Source: Gammaproteobacteria bacterium (GTDB lineage Bacteria; Pseudomonadota; Gammaproteobacteria; UWMA-0217). From it: DNA of 64,000 nucleotides. The position numbers and the translations under genes were made by a program. The first letter of the stretch is position 1. Every line of letters begins with the position of its first letter. Under the pieces are notes generated by a model. The model was given only the letters and a program-made list of their open reading frames with translations. It made no database searches and was not told the origin of the DNA. The stretch spans positions 1 through 64,000 of the forward strand of contig JALSHZ010000114.1 of NCBI GenBank assembly GCA_026981985.1, given 5' to 3'. Shown here piece by piece: positions 1-8,419 of this stretch.

Positions 1-96
1 ACCCGTGCGCGTTCTGCACTGCGTTCGCTGCAGAAAAGTACCGATTTGATCAAGCGGTTTTTTCATGAGTCACATGTGCAATATGTAATAACTTGA
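1..96 (+). CDS. 3' end of an unidentified plus-strand gene (partial)
   Basis: Reading frame 1 is open from the first base of the window to a TGA at 94-96 and encodes 31 residues ending in HVQYVIT. The codons look like ordinary coding sequence and the peptide is basic. Nothing in it identifies a family, and most of the gene lies outside the window. It could also be a chance open frame, because the sequence just downstream is a broken insertion sequence. Confidence 0.3.
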   Translation, partial: TRARSALRSLQKSTDLIKRFFHESHVQYVIT

Positions 97-122
97 TGTC
101 TGGTAGGTTTTTGCCGGGTTAG

Positions 123-284
123 TATTTCGGGCATCGAATCAGCAACGGCGCGGCGGAGGGGCTGAATTTAAAGCTCCAGACCATTAAAGCCAATGCGGAA
201 GGCTATCGGTCATTTAAAAGCTTCAGAAACAACACCCTGGTTTACTGGGGAGCCTTGGATATCCTGCCACGTTTTCCATGCTGA
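123..284 (+). pseudogene. ISL3-family transposase remnant (C-terminal end)
   Basis: The frame starting after a stop at 120-122 and ending with TGA at 282-284 encodes about 53 residues. It begins YFGHRISNGAAEGLN and continues with LKLQTIKANAEGYRSF and YWGALDILPRF. This matches the conserved C-terminal pattern of ISL3 transposases (YFxHRITNAxSEGLNSKIQ, then GFRxFxxF and a GGLDLxP-like end). The catalytic DDE region is missing and a stop codon lies immediately upstream, so it is a dead fragment. It marks the edge of the accessory sulfotransferase/glycosyltransferase block. No terminal inverted repeat was recognised. Confidence 0.65.
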
Positions 285-298
285 CCTACGAAGAAACT

Positions 299-1108
299 TC
301 AAAATTGAGTCCAAGAGTCACCTTCATACCCATATAGCTCAAAATCTTTTCGAAAGGTATCATGTACTTTTCTAGCGAGTTCCTGGTCATAGTATTTTTT
401 TCTAGGACGTTTTGTCGCATTAGCTTTTTTTGAGGCCTCCTCAATTAACTTGGCTGGCGCCTTGATACGCTCGAGTACGTAAGCAAAATCGTTAGAGAAA
501 TTTTCAAGTTTTCCCACAAAATCAAAATTAACATACGGATGCCACATCGTAAGATGTTGGTCTAGCCAATGTCGGTCCATGTCATACCGTTTTTGTTGGG
601 ATATGAATTCAACAAATTCAGCAAACGAAACCGGATTTCTATCAAGATTTATTTCACGGGGATTGCCGCCAACGAAGTTGGCTTTAATCCTTTGTGCCAA
701 TGGAACGTAATTTCGTTTCGTCGGATCCTTCTGTGGCTGATATATTTTATCGGAATAGGCCGACAGAGTTCGATCGTATGGATTGCGGACGAAACCGAAT
801 TTAAAGAACTCTTCCCCCGATACCACTCGAGACAGGCCCCTCCAGGTCAGATTTTCTGGGCCGATTAGACCTGTCCTCTCCTTGTTGTGAATATGAACCT
901 CCTTTTCGAGGATCTGATCAGCAGTCAAGGGCCAATTGTCAAGCGTCAAAAGAACTTTCTTGATCTTTGTGCACGCCACCTTGGAGTTCTCTATATAGAC
1001 AACATCATAATTCCTGAGCAGCGTTAAACTTGCGTTGAAGAATGGTTTGTAGTAAGTCCTCGATTTAATGGTTTTTCCGATCACGGCGCCTCTGACTGCA
1101 GCTAGCAT
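299..1108 (-). CDS. Carbohydrate sulfotransferase, Sulfotransfer_2 type
   Basis: A 269-residue protein predicted to move a sulfuryl group from PAPS to a sugar hydroxyl. Residues 41-50 (NSKVACTKIK) match the 5'-phosphosulfate-binding loop. Residues 108-118 (RNPYDRTLSAY) match the 3'-phosphate-binding motif. Both resemble the KVACTxWKR and FVRxPFxRxxSAY signatures of the family containing animal chondroitin and dermatan 4-O-sulfotransferases. The ATG at 1108 has an AGGAGGGG ribosome site and overlaps the upstream glycosyltransferase stop by 7 bases, so the two are co-translated. A nearby cysC would supply PAPS. The DNA is AT-richer than the rest of the window, consistent with transfer. The acceptor sugar cannot be read from sequence. 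Confidence 0.8.
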   Translation of the reverse strand: MLAAVRGAVIGKTIKSRTYYKPFFNASLTLLRNYDVVYIENSKVACTKIKKVLLTLDNWPLTADQILEKEVHIHNKERTGLIGPENLTWRGLSRVVSGEEFFKFGFVRNPYDRTLSAYSDKIYQPQKDPTKRNYVPLAQRIKANFVGGNPREINLDRNPVSFAEFVEFISQQKRYDMDRHWLDQHLTMWHPYVNFDFVGKLENFSNDFAYVLERIKAPAKLIEEASKKANATKRPRKKYYDQELARKVHDTFRKDFELYGYEGDSWTQF

Positions 1109-2901
1109 GGCCCCTCCTGGGAAAACTGTGTCCAGAGATCAACCCCATTAGAGATCTTTTTTATACCGAAGTCAAAATCAACCTCGTTATCGATATTCCA
1201 TTTCTCATAAAACAGAGAGATCCCGTCTCTACGATTTCTATACTTCACGTACTCCATATTCTGACGGCGATTATGGAGCACACTGAAGGATGGATCGTAG
1301 ACGATTTTGACGCCTCCTTTTTTATAGAGATTGAAATAGAAATCGATATGCTCCCCGGATATTTTCATTCTTTCGTCCCAGCGCACCTGAGGGTCATCAA
1401 ATAATGACCGTCTGAACAATGCCAGGTTGTTTACGCAGTCGACGGGAACGCATCGGGTATCCTCATCAAACTGTCTTTCAAACGGAATATAGTTAAATGG
1501 GATTCTGACCAGTGTTCTCGTCTTGGGCTCAAACTCAAATCTCATGGTGAACTGCCTATCTTGAGCATGTGTGAACTTTAATTCCCGATCAAAAATGATG
1601 TCGCGATAATACCCCCCAACAACTCCAATATCCGGGTTCTCATCGAGCACCTTTACAGCGTTGTTGAGGAAAAACTCATCATCGATCACGAAGTCGTCAT
1701 CACACAGAACGAAGTACTCTGTGCCGACATGGTCTAGCATGATATTTCTAGCCCGAGACAAGCCGATGTCTTTGCCAAGAAGAATGATCTCTGCATTGTA
1801 ACGTGACCCGATATCCTGAAGTTCGGTGCTCAGGTTGTCCGCTTGCACACCTAAGATAATCGCTGAGTCAGGGAATCGATTCCGCGCGCTGATAATATAG
1901 CTTTCAGCTACTTCATAGCGAGACATGGTGGTCGCCATAAAGGTTATCTTTCTTTCATCTACAGGATACGTGGCAAGATTTTGTTTTGTTCTTAGCCCTT
2001 CGTCCTGATATTTGTTGAGTTCAGTGTCTGAAAACGCCTTCCTCTTTTCCCAGGGTACGCTTACAAAACGACTGCCATTGTATAGATTTATCCATTTTCC
2101 AATATGGAATTCCTGGTAGATCCCCCATTTCTCACAATAGATGCTCGTGTAATTGTTTCTTGTCCGTTTTTCAGTATATTGATGATTTTCTCGATCTGTA
2201 ATTCCATCAAACTCGGAAACAATCAATCTAGGGTTGTATATTACTTTATATTTTTCGGTATCGGGGTTTCTTTTTAGTGACAGGTAGAAATCCAGATGCT
2301 CATTTTTTATCTTAATCCGCTCGTCCCACGCCAAGCCAAGCTCGCGAAAGTTATCAACATTGAAAATCACAAAATTTTCGACGACATCCGCTAGAAAATA
2401 TCCATCTTCTATGAGGGTAGCAGATTCCATACCGAACTTGTGGATCGAGAGGAATGAGGCGTAATCCTTGTCATCGTCATTAAGAATAAAATAGTCAAAG
2501 TCAGGATTAACTAGTTCCTTGATATCGCCATTTTCGTTCCGTAGCTTTGAGGCGCGTCCCCCTACCGCGAGTACATCTTGTCGGGACTCCATAAACGCCA
2601 CACTCTTCCAGACTTCGTCCACAGATATATCGACAAGGTCGTCGTCGCAAAGTAACAGGTATGGTGTGGTTGTCTCTCTGAATATCTTATTCCTCGCCGC
2701 GGACAGGCCTACGTCTTTGCCGATGAACCTGAAGTCAATTTCTTTCTCCTCATAGATATTCTTCATCTCAAAAGTCGGGTCGTTCTGATCTGCTACAAGG
2801 ATTCGAACGCCCGGCAAGAGGTCGCGCAGTTTGTTGAGAGCACTCTTACAATCATCATTCCGGTCGATTGTCGTGAAGGCGACTGTCAATTTGCTTTCCA
2901 T
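1102..2901 (-). CDS. Tandem two-domain family 2 glycosyltransferase
   Basis: This 599-residue protein contains two similar GT-A domains in one chain. Domain 1 has GKDVGLSAARN near residues 61-71 and a CDDDLV metal-binding motif at 85-90. Domain 2 starts near residue 318 and repeats the pattern as GKDIGLSRARN near 378 and CDDDFV near 400. A GLSxARN motif followed by a (C/V)DDDF acidic motif is also typical of GalNAc-transferases of the GM2-synthase type. Two active domains in one chain would suit a polymerase adding alternating sugars. No membrane segments were seen, so it is likely cytoplasmic. It is preceded by GGAG and sits between another glycosyltransferase and a sulfotransferase. Sugar specificity is unknown. 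Confidence 0.8.
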   Translation of the reverse strand: MESKLTVAFTTIDRNDDCKSALNKLRDLLPGVRILVADQNDPTFEMKNIYEEKEIDFRFIGKDVGLSAARNKIFRETTTPYLLLCDDDLVDISVDEVWKSVAFMESRQDVLAVGGRASKLRNENGDIKELVNPDFDYFILNDDDKDYASFLSIHKFGMESATLIEDGYFLADVVENFVIFNVDNFRELGLAWDERIKIKNEHLDFYLSLKRNPDTEKYKVIYNPRLIVSEFDGITDRENHQYTEKRTRNNYTSIYCEKWGIYQEFHIGKWINLYNGSRFVSVPWEKRKAFSDTELNKYQDEGLRTKQNLATYPVDERKITFMATTMSRYEVAESYIISARNRFPDSAIILGVQADNLSTELQDIGSRYNAEIILLGKDIGLSRARNIMLDHVGTEYFVLCDDDFVIDDEFFLNNAVKVLDENPDIGVVGGYYRDIIFDRELKFTHAQDRQFTMRFEFEPKTRTLVRIPFNYIPFERQFDEDTRCVPVDCVNNLALFRRSLFDDPQVRWDERMKISGEHIDFYFNLYKKGGVKIVYDPSFSVLHNRRQNMEYVKYRNRRDGISLFYEKWNIDNEVDFDFGIKKISNGVDLWTQFSQEGPC

Positions 2902-2914
2902 AGTTGTCTCCGAG

Positions 2915-5188
2915 TTACCGTGAAAACAGAAATTTCAGGTTGCGAACTGCCGGTGATTTGGCGTCGTCAAAATATTGATAGGGATCTCGTCTGAGTTTTC
3001 TCAACTTGCGACTTAGAGTTCCTGCCTCTCCTCGTACGAGGCCCAGTCGTCTTCGCTTCTCAGCTTTGTATGGGGAATTATTGACTCGTTGCTGCATGTG
3101 CTCGGCGGAGGGGGCGCTGCCACTAGGTTCGTGGTTTTTTGCGCTCCCCTGAATACCACGACCCGCAGTCTTGGTGGGTACCTTCAGATTTTTCTTCTTT
3201 TGACGTATCAATTTGTAATCATGCTCAACCTCTCGATGAAACTTCACTACTTGCTCATGAGAGATAACTGGGTTGACCTGTCTGGAAAGGTGGCGTTCCC
3301 AGCTGTCCCAGGTAAACTTGTAGTTAGCCTGGCAAAGTGAATGATTTACCTTCGTGTAGAGTACCCGAAAGCGTTGATGTGTCCCGGCCAATTGTTCTGG
3401 AGCATCGGTGTGTGGCGCAGTAAGGATGAACTCCGACGATATCTTTTTCATATATCTCAGGGCGTCCTGATGGTCGACTACCGTTTCATCGTTACGCAGT
3501 TGGCATAGCCACTCATATGTCTCGGCAACGCTTGCGACGGTTTTTATACCGAAACCTGTCGACGAAAGTATCGTACCGGTCGTGGTCACGGGTTTGTTTC
3601 TGATGACCGCCTGCCATACATCAGCAGGGGATTGTGTAATGACAACATCGCTCACGCGGTATAGCATTTCGATGTCCCTGTTTGAAGCATCGATGAGGTT
3701 GCCAAATGGAGAAGACACCTGTTGTTTCTGGTTCGGGTCATACATCACAAATACAGTCTGATCATCGAATAGGGGTGCGACACCATATAGCAGGCTTCTA
3801 AAGTCCGGATCTGAAATCCCAAAGATATCCAAAACGTCTTTATCAATTGTCTGAGATGAGAAGTGAAATAGTACAACCTGTTTCCCTGTCAGCTGATGCT
3901 CGGCTACAAAGCCGTCCGCGGCCGCATGGTACTCAAGGCCCCCACACTCCATTGTGAAAACACGCTCTATTTCGGGGGATATAGTATCGTGTTCTCTAGT
4001 TGTGGCCTTAGCCACAAAAACTTGGCCATCAAAGTGAAGCATAAGGCTCATTCGAGATAGAGAAGTGGGGTATACCAGGTTGAAACTAACCTTCATGCGT
4101 ACTAATGTCGATGCTGCAACCAGATCGGCATGACTGAGATCGATACCTCCAAGAACCCGTGTGACTCGCGATTCACGCATAAGGGGTCCTTGACCCTTTC
4201 GAAGAAGCGTGTCGGGGGTATTTACAACTAGTCTGCTGTTCGGTGGATAGAACAGCCTGTTCAGCACTGATGGGCAGTCTGAGTATATGTGTATTTCCTT
4301 GAGCTCCTTGCTCAGGGACTTGGGTTGCTCAAAATTTATCCCAACGCGAGGATGTGACGTAAGGCGGGAAAACAGTCTATAGTTGTCGTCCTTTCTGGTT
4401 TTCCAGATGCCTTCTCTTTGGGAATGATATGCATGGAAGAGGAAGATATTTGCACGGAGAGATTCCTCCCCGAGAAGTTCTGCTGCGGCCCTCCACGATC
4501 TATACTCTCCCTTGTCCCAGGGTGATGCTGCCGAGAACTCTTTGTGTGCATTGGGCTCAGGAACCGGCATTGGAAAACTGGTTAGCTTCCACAAGAAGTG
4601 CCAGTCCTCAAATCCCCAGCCTTCAAATCCTTCGTACTGGCCTCCTATCCTAAGATAGAATTCACGAGACATTAGGATGCTGGAGCTTATTCTGTTAAAG
4701 CTGTCGATATTTGATGATATTGTTCCGAATAGCAGCTCGTCATGGCTTGTAACGTTTTCCATGCTCCTAAGAAATTCATCATTTCCAGGTTTGAGATAAA
4801 TTGCGGGAATCGGAAAATATGAGTTGCTTTGTTTCCGCATATCCTTTTTGTCGATGAAACTGACTATATTCTTATAAAAATCTCTGTGTGGAATCAGGTC
4901 GACATCCATGAATAAAATCATGTCTCCTGAGGCATGGAAGACACCAATGTTCCGGGCGGTCGCCAGTGAGTATATGCCATTCAGCACCGGAACAGTAACA
5001 ATCCGGATCTGCTCTGGATTTTCTTTGGCAAAATCTGCCAATTTTACAGGTAGGGGTTCTTCTTCTGGCAGCACATAGATAAACTCAATTTCTTTTAGGG
5101 AGTTACGAAGAGGATTCCCCAATCTTCTGACCAATCCTTGGTCGTCTACGCCAAATATGGGGATGATTACTGATAACTTTTCGTCCAT
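2915..5188 (-). CDS. Large capsule-type glycosyltransferase (GT2 with galactosyltransferase-like C-domain)
   Basis: About 757 residues from the ATG at 5188, which has an AGG-containing ribosome site. A GTG at 5200 is an alternative start giving four more residues. The N-terminus is a GT-A fold: LSVIIPIFG at 5-13, an ATARN motif near 76-80, and the metal-binding DVD at 95-97. GWGFEDWHF at 190-198 matches the Glyco_transf_7C motif of galactosyl/GalNAc-transferases, including chondroitin-synthesising enzymes. Residues from about 310 to 660 form a second region I cannot assign, and the tail after about 670 is basic and probably disordered. It lies 13 bases upstream of the tandem glycosyltransferase, in the same unit. 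Confidence 0.75.
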   Translation of the reverse strand: MDEKLSVIIPIFGVDDQGLVRRLGNPLRNSLKEIEFIYVLPEEEPLPVKLADFAKENPEQIRIVTVPVLNGIYSLATARNIGVFHASGDMILFMDVDLIPHRDFYKNIVSFIDKKDMRKQSNSYFPIPAIYLKPGNDEFLRSMENVTSHDELLFGTISSNIDSFNRISSSILMSREFYLRIGGQYEGFEGWGFEDWHFLWKLTSFPMPVPEPNAHKEFSAASPWDKGEYRSWRAAAELLGEESLRANIFLFHAYHSQREGIWKTRKDDNYRLFSRLTSHPRVGINFEQPKSLSKELKEIHIYSDCPSVLNRLFYPPNSRLVVNTPDTLLRKGQGPLMRESRVTRVLGGIDLSHADLVAASTLVRMKVSFNLVYPTSLSRMSLMLHFDGQVFVAKATTREHDTISPEIERVFTMECGGLEYHAAADGFVAEHQLTGKQVVLFHFSSQTIDKDVLDIFGISDPDFRSLLYGVAPLFDDQTVFVMYDPNQKQQVSSPFGNLIDASNRDIEMLYRVSDVVITQSPADVWQAVIRNKPVTTTGTILSSTGFGIKTVASVAETYEWLCQLRNDETVVDHQDALRYMKKISSEFILTAPHTDAPEQLAGTHQRFRVLYTKVNHSLCQANYKFTWDSWERHLSRQVNPVISHEQVVKFHREVEHDYKLIRQKKKNLKVPTKTAGRGIQGSAKNHEPSGSAPSAEHMQQRVNNSPYKAEKRRRLGLVRGEAGTLSRKLRKLRRDPYQYFDDAKSPAVRNLKFLFSR

Positions 5189-5298
5189 GATTTTTTTCAC
5201 CTGATTTCGTACTATACTGTGACGTACCTTGGATGGGTTTGTTTCATGCTTTCTTACCTCTTAACTGTTGAGAGGTTCAGTGATTAGATCACTTGTTT

Positions 5299-5919
5299 TT
5301 AGCTCGCGCGACGCTGGGCTAGCGGGAGAATAGCATTCCGTTGCATATATTCGATCACCTGGTCGCAGCAGTATTGGAGCGGCATTCGGCCGGTATTAAC
5401 GGTGATCTCGGGGTTTGCTGGGGCCTCATAGGGTGATGAAATCCCTGTAAAGTCCTCGATCTCGCCTGCACGGGCTTTTCTGTACAGTCCTTTGACGTCC
5501 CTCGACTCGCATACTTCGATTGATGCATCACAGTGGATCTCGATGAAGTCGCCTTCTGGAACCAGGGCCCGCACACGATCCCGGTCTTCGCGGAAAGGGG
5601 AAATAAATGCGGTGAGGGTAATGATCCCCGCATCGAGAAAGAGCTTGGAGACTTCTCCAATACGGCGAATGTTCTCTTTTCGGTCTTCTTCGGAGAAACC
5701 AAGATTGCCGCAGAGGCCGTGACGCACGTTGTCTCCATCAAGTACGAAAGAATGATATCCCATCATGTTTAGGCGCTCGTCGACTGCTTGAGCGAGCGAT
5801 GATTTGCCGGCGCCGGATAACCCGGTAAACCACAGAATAACGGCTTTATGGCCGTTCTGAAGCTCCCTGTGGGTTCGCGATACGGTGGACGGGTGTTTTA
5901 CCGTGTTCGAACTCTTCAT
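5299..5919 (-). CDS. cysC: Adenylylsulfate (APS) kinase
   Basis: A 206-residue APS kinase that phosphorylates APS to PAPS, the universal sulfuryl donor. The P-loop GLSGAGKS is at 33-40, DGDNVRHGLC at 61-70, and the AFISPFREDR segment around Ser107 carries the serine conserved in the family. Length fits the usual 195-215 residues. It is a stand-alone kinase, not fused to ATP sulfurylase. No cysDN or cysH is adjacent, so it probably serves the sulfotransferase 4 kb downstream on the same strand rather than assimilatory sulfate reduction. A 110-base gap separates it from the glycosyltransferase gene. Confidence 0.92.
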   Translation of the reverse strand: MKSSNTVKHPSTVSRTHRELQNGHKAVILWFTGLSGAGKSSLAQAVDERLNMMGYHSFVLDGDNVRHGLCGNLGFSEEDRKENIRRIGEVSKLFLDAGIITLTAFISPFREDRDRVRALVPEGDFIEIHCDASIEVCESRDVKGLYRKARAGEIEDFTGISSPYEAPANPEITVNTGRMPLQYCCDQVIEYMQRNAILPLAQRRAS

Positions 5920-6349
5920 TCTATAGACTCCATGGATTGTGGCTTGGCGGGCCTTCCTGCTGGCCCCAATATAATGGTAATTTTTTCAAATATGTTTCCT
6001 GGGTGCAATGCAGCCCGTCTGCTCTTGGGGGGGGGTGATCAGGGATAGGGTGACGGGGCTCACCTTTGTGAGGTTTCAGTCCTGAATCGGGGTATACAGT
6101 AGGTCTAGGCTGGCCTGGATTTGGTTCCGTTGCCAAGCTGGTCGCCCACCCAAGGGGCCGGCTGCTGGATTGCTGTTTTGTCGAAGGCTCTCTACCTCTG
6201 GTCAGGGCTTATAAGCAAACCGGGATTAGGCACCTCATCTCTGTAGTGGCCTGTGTTTTGATTGCTCGACCATACTTGGCCGCCCGGTGGGCGAGCCAAG
6301 GATAATCCGAACATGCTGAAATCGCGCTAGTCGACTATAGGAATCGCAG
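5920..6349. other. Divergent intergenic region between cysC and kpsC with a G9 tract
   Basis: A 430-base non-coding stretch between the two diverging capsule-related units. It must hold both promoters, but no convincing -35/-10 pair was identified. A run of nine G lies at 6027-6035. I looked for a JUMPstart/ops element (GGCGGTAGC core), which often precedes kps genes, and did not find one. No credible open frame with codon structure was seen. Confidence 0.5.
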
Positions 6350-8419
6350 GTGATAGTAGGGACATTTTCCAGAGGCATACACCGAAATGAATCCCTCGAT
6401 GAATTTCTCGGTGCGGATGAGATCCGCCTCAATCCGGGCTCAGGTGAGCTGAGGCAAGGTGATGTTGTGGTTGGCTGGGGCCGTAAACCCAATACTGTGC
6501 GGGCACGCGCGTATGCGCGTCGTCACGGCCTGCGCTACCAGGCATTGGAAGATGGTTTCATTCGCTCTGTCGGGCTGGGGCGCGAGGGCGTTGCATCACT
6601 GTCTTTGGTTGCTGACCCGGTGGGGATCTATTTTGATGCAACACAGCCTTCGATGCTGGAGGAGATCCTCAATAACGGTGAGGGGCTGTCAGATCCAGGA
6701 TTGCTGTCTTGTGCTCGGGAGGCTGTTGCATTCATGCTGAAGCACCGGATATCAAAGTATAACGGCGCGCCTTTGTATCGGGCCGATCCGATGAGTTCTG
6801 CAGGAAAAAATATTCTTGTTGTGGATCAGGTGCGTGGGGACGCTTCGCTGGCGTATGGATGTACTGGGTCATTTGATTTAGGCACGATCGTTCGTTGTGC
6901 GATGGAGGAAAACCCGGGTGCACGTATTCATGTGAAACTGCATCCGGAGACGATCGCGAGGCTCAGAAAAGGCGCATTTGAGTCTTTTGATGCAACCGAA
7001 GAAATCGTGCTGATCAAAGACGAGGTGAATCCGATTTCAGTCCTTGAGGCGATGGACAAGGTTTACGTGGCTACCTCATTGATGGGTTTTGAGGCGCTGT
7101 TGCTGGGCAAGGAGGTGGTCTGTTTCGGCATGCCGTTCTACGCGGGGTGGGGGGTGACCGATGATCGTGTCTCTTGTCCCCGTCGTCGGGCGCGTCGCTC
7201 GGTGATGGAGATCTTTGCTGCCGCTTATATCCTGTACAGCCGCTATATCGATCCCCATACGGGTCGTCGCTGCGACATCATGACGGCGCTGAACATTTTG
7301 CAGCGGCAGATAGCGCATGAGAACCTCAGATCGCGCAACATTTTCTGTTTCGGGATTCGTCATTGGAAGCGCTATAACGTACTTCCGTTTTTACGTTCGC
7401 GGCAGAATAAGGTCGTTTTCGCCAGAACTGTCGAAGGTGCCATTGCAGAAGGAATCAAGGCGGGCGATGACGTTGTGGTTTGGGGGGCGAGGGAGCCTGG
7501 TGGGCTGGAGAAGCTTCTCGAAATAACGGGGCGTCCGTTGTTGCGAATGGAAGATGGGTTCCTCCGTTCCGTGGGGCTGGGCTCCGACTTCTCGCGTCCA
7601 TCCTCGTTAGTCCTCGACCCAGACGGTATCTATTTCGACCCGTCGCGGCTTTCTCGGCTAGAAAAGATATTGTGCGAGACCGACTTCGACGAAGCATTGC
7701 TTGCAAAGGCTGCCCGGGTGCGGGAGAAGCTGTTGTCATCCCGGCTGAGCAAATACAATCATCAGCAAGGTGAAACGCTGGACTTAAGTGCCGCCTCAGG
7801 ACGAAAAATATGCTTTGTACCTGGGCAGGTTGCCGATGACGCATCGTTAGCAAAAGGCTGTGTCGATGTCAGGGACAACGCAAGTTTGTTACGCCTGGTG
7901 AGAAAAAACAATCCTGATGCCTTTATTGTGTACAAGCCGCACCCCGATGTGACCAGCGGAAATCGTAAAGGAAAGGTGAATGCTGAGGTTTTGGAAAGCT
8001 GCTGTGATCTGGTCGTCGAAAAAGGCAGTATTGCGGATATTCTTGAACAAGTGGATGAGGTGCATACGATGACCTCGCTGGTAGGATTTGAGGCGGTCAT
8101 ACGCGGTATCCGCGTTCATGTTTACGGGCGCCCATTCTATGCCGGCTGGGGTTTGACGACAGACAAGTACCCTGTGGAGCGTCGCGGTCGGCAACTCTCC
8201 ATCGATGCGCTTGTTGCCGGTGCGTTGTTGTTGTACCCGGAATATTACGACTGGGACAGTAAGCTATTTTGTGATGCCGAGACGGTGATAGACAAGCTGT
8301 CTGCACAAAAGCGTAGTATCGAGAAGGCCGGGCGATTGCGCAGCCTCGACCCAGGTTACATCGAAAGGCAGGTCAGAAAAATGATACTAATAATAAAAGG
8401 ACTTGGGTATGCCCACTAA
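6350..8419 (+). CDS. kpsC: Capsule poly-Kdo linker synthase KpsC (dual beta-Kdo transferase)
   Basis: A 689-residue cytoplasmic glycosyltransferase that extends the beta-Kdo linker anchoring group 2/3 capsules to lysophosphatidylglycerol. Two homologous modules are visible. EDGFIRSVGLG near residue 66 recurs as EDGFLRSVGLG near 400. TSLMGFEALLLG followed by PFYAGWG near 260 recurs as TSLVGFEAVIRG and PFYAGWG near 590. This internal duplication is diagnostic of KpsC, which carries two transferase activities. The start is GTG at 6350 with an AGG upstream. The 3' end overlaps kpsS, indicating translational coupling. Capsule ABC-transporter genes (kpsMTED) are not in the window. Confidence 0.93.
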   Translation: MIVGTFSRGIHRNESLDEFLGADEIRLNPGSGELRQGDVVVGWGRKPNTVRARAYARRHGLRYQALEDGFIRSVGLGREGVASLSLVADPVGIYFDATQPSMLEEILNNGEGLSDPGLLSCAREAVAFMLKHRISKYNGAPLYRADPMSSAGKNILVVDQVRGDASLAYGCTGSFDLGTIVRCAMEENPGARIHVKLHPETIARLRKGAFESFDATEEIVLIKDEVNPISVLEAMDKVYVATSLMGFEALLLGKEVVCFGMPFYAGWGVTDDRVSCPRRRARRSVMEIFAAAYILYSRYIDPHTGRRCDIMTALNILQRQIAHENLRSRNIFCFGIRHWKRYNVLPFLRSRQNKVVFARTVEGAIAEGIKAGDDVVVWGAREPGGLEKLLEITGRPLLRMEDGFLRSVGLGSDFSRPSSLVLDPDGIYFDPSRLSRLEKILCETDFDEALLAKAARVREKLLSSRLSKYNHQQGETLDLSAASGRKICFVPGQVADDASLAKGCVDVRDNASLLRLVRKNNPDAFIVYKPHPDVTSGNRKGKVNAEVLESCCDLVVEKGSIADILEQVDEVHTMTSLVGFEAVIRGIRVHVYGRPFYAGWGLTTDKYPVERRGRQLSIDALVAGALLLYPEYYDWDSKLFCDAETVIDKLSAQKRSIEKAGRLRSLDPGYIERQVRKMILIIKGLGYAH

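Noticed and set aside
193-375. 60-codon open frame across the IS remnant and the sulfotransferase end
   Set aside because: It is in a different frame from the ISL3 similarity and has no ribosome site.
5920-6349. JUMPstart/ops element upstream of kpsC
   Set aside because: The GGCGGTAGC core was not found on either strand; similarity of CTCTACCTCTGGTCAGGG at about 6190 is superficial.
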